DNA of 64,000 bases from Bacillus thuringiensis. GTDB lineage: Bacteria; Bacillota; Bacilli; Bacillales; Bacillaceae_G. The notes under the pieces were generated by a model that saw only the letters and a list, made by a program, of their open reading frames with translations, ran no database searches and was not told the DNA's origin. Location of the stretch: assembly GCF_022095615.2 (NCBI RefSeq), contig NZ_CP155561.1, positions 195,154 through 259,153 of the forward strand. The letters run 5' to 3'. This document shows positions 63,300 through 64,000 of this stretch, piece after piece. How positions within the stretch are numbered: the first letter of the stretch is position 1; the number at the start of each line of letters is the position of its first letter. A program made the position numbers and the translations under genes.

Positions 63300-64000
63300 T
63301 TGAAGTGAACCCCGAAAACGGGACACCTATCAAAGCACCTAAACCATCTGTCCCCTAAATTCTTTAGGGGATAGGTGGTTTGATTTTTCTTGAATTCGCA
63401 CACAATTGTAGTAATGAATGTATTCTAGCACAATCTTTCGCACAGTTGTGTTGGATACTTTTGTTATATTTTGTAAATAGAAAGCTTCACTTTTTAAATG
63501 ACCAAAGAAGCTTTCCATGACGGCATTATCATGGTAATTTCCTCTACGAGACATGCTGGTGATAATGCCTTTTTCTTTGGCATACGCTTGAAATTCCTTT
63601 GCAGTATAAATACTTCCTTGATCTGAATGAAGGAGGACATCTTTTATTTTTCACCCTCCCATTGCTTGTATTAGCGTCTTCATCGCTAATACAAGCGTTT
63701 GTGATTCACTGATGATATAACTTATAATTTAGCAATTAAAGGCATCCATAATCGTTGATAAATACAAAATACGCTCTCCAAATAATAAATACGTTACATT
63801 CGTAAACCACTTTTCATTTGGGGCTAACTCTTCAAATTGACGTTCTAATCGATGAGGAGCTACAACTGCTTCCGCACTATTGATATATTTCTTTTTCTTA
63901 CGACGTACTTTCGAGAGTATATGGTATTTGTTCATGATTCGTATTACTTTTTTATGATAGATACATAACCCCATTTTTCGAAGAGCGGCGGTCATTCTTC
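63300..64000 (-). pseudogene. IS3-family transposase (OrfB), partial, with two in-frame stops
   Basis: The frame enters from the right edge: MTAALRKMGLCIYHKKVIRI, then EELAPNEKWFTNVTYLLFGE (first Asp position replaced by Asn in FTNVT) and STIMDAFNC. A TAA and later a TGA follow in frame; then KDVLLHSDQGSIYTAKEFQA (second Asp), MSRRGNYHDNAVMESFFGHL (Glu) and a normal end at 63339. TGAAGTGAACCCCG at about 63301-63315 is a likely terminal repeat. The element is cut by the window edge and appears inactive. Confidence 0.8.

Overview
The window looks like part of a large toxin plasmid of Bacillus thuringiensis or a close Bacillus cereus group relative. The base composition is AT-rich and start sites are preceded by AGGAGG-type ribosome binding sites. 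It carries a three-domain Cry toxin, two protective-antigen-like (PA-like) toxin components, BclA-like collagen proteins, YjcZ-type spore peptides, camelysin, and IS231, IS240 and Tn3-family elements, a combination characteristic of Bt megaplasmids. No rRNA, tRNA or CRISPR array was recognised.

Layout. 1-6700: exosporium and spore-related small genes (two BclA-like proteins, a cluster of tiny Gly/Cys YjcZ-type peptides with repeated leaders and terminators, a small lipoprotein) with an IS231-type MITE. 6788-9046: an IS231-type element carrying a regulator and a membrane protein as passengers, with a decayed transposase. 9350-16600: plasmid housekeeping and regulation (secreted protein, HU, small RHH and coiled-coil proteins, AbrB, a tyrosine recombinase, zinc-finger and HTH proteins, ankyrin protein), ending in a truncated solute-binding protein. 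16603-25538: a Tn3-family transposon with 38-bp inverted repeats carrying a split cry operon (toxin plus separate C-terminal orf2), an intact serine resolvase and a frameshifted tnpA. 25540-32300: two small paralogs, camelysin, and wreckage of a second copy of the same transposon family (tnpA 3' end, end repeat, cry-orf2 fragment fused to IS231). 32300-42600: mostly small hypothetical genes, pseudogenes, an Rpn-type nuclease and IS240 copies. 42640-48500: a TIR-domain protein bracketed by two perfect 40-bp palindromes and followed by an XerS-like recombinase, then a DnaC-like helicase-loader operon and a TOPRIM-like gene with one in-frame stop. 49027-52114: a two-gene toxin operon. 53515-60299: a second, unrelated Tn3-family element whose cargo is a large Vpb4/Vip1-like protein. 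61099-64000: IS240, a duplicated 3' end of the collagen-like gene, and an IS3-family transposase fragment.

How the genes work together. The strongest biological reading is an insecticidal virulence plasmid assembled by transposition. The cry operon and the Vpb4-like gene each sit inside their own Tn3-family element, between one terminal repeat and the resolvase. The third toxin locus (49027-52114) encodes a PA-like pore or translocation protein. Just upstream in the same operon is a small protein whose C-terminal half resembles the bacterial EndoU ribonuclease toxin domain. This suggests a binary (A+B) toxin whose A subunit is an RNase rather than an ADP-ribosyltransferase. It is the most novel candidate in the window.

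Many transposase genes carry frameshifts or in-frame stops. They could be genuine decay or, in part, uncorrected sequencing indels. All family assignments were made by eye from motifs; no database search was run.
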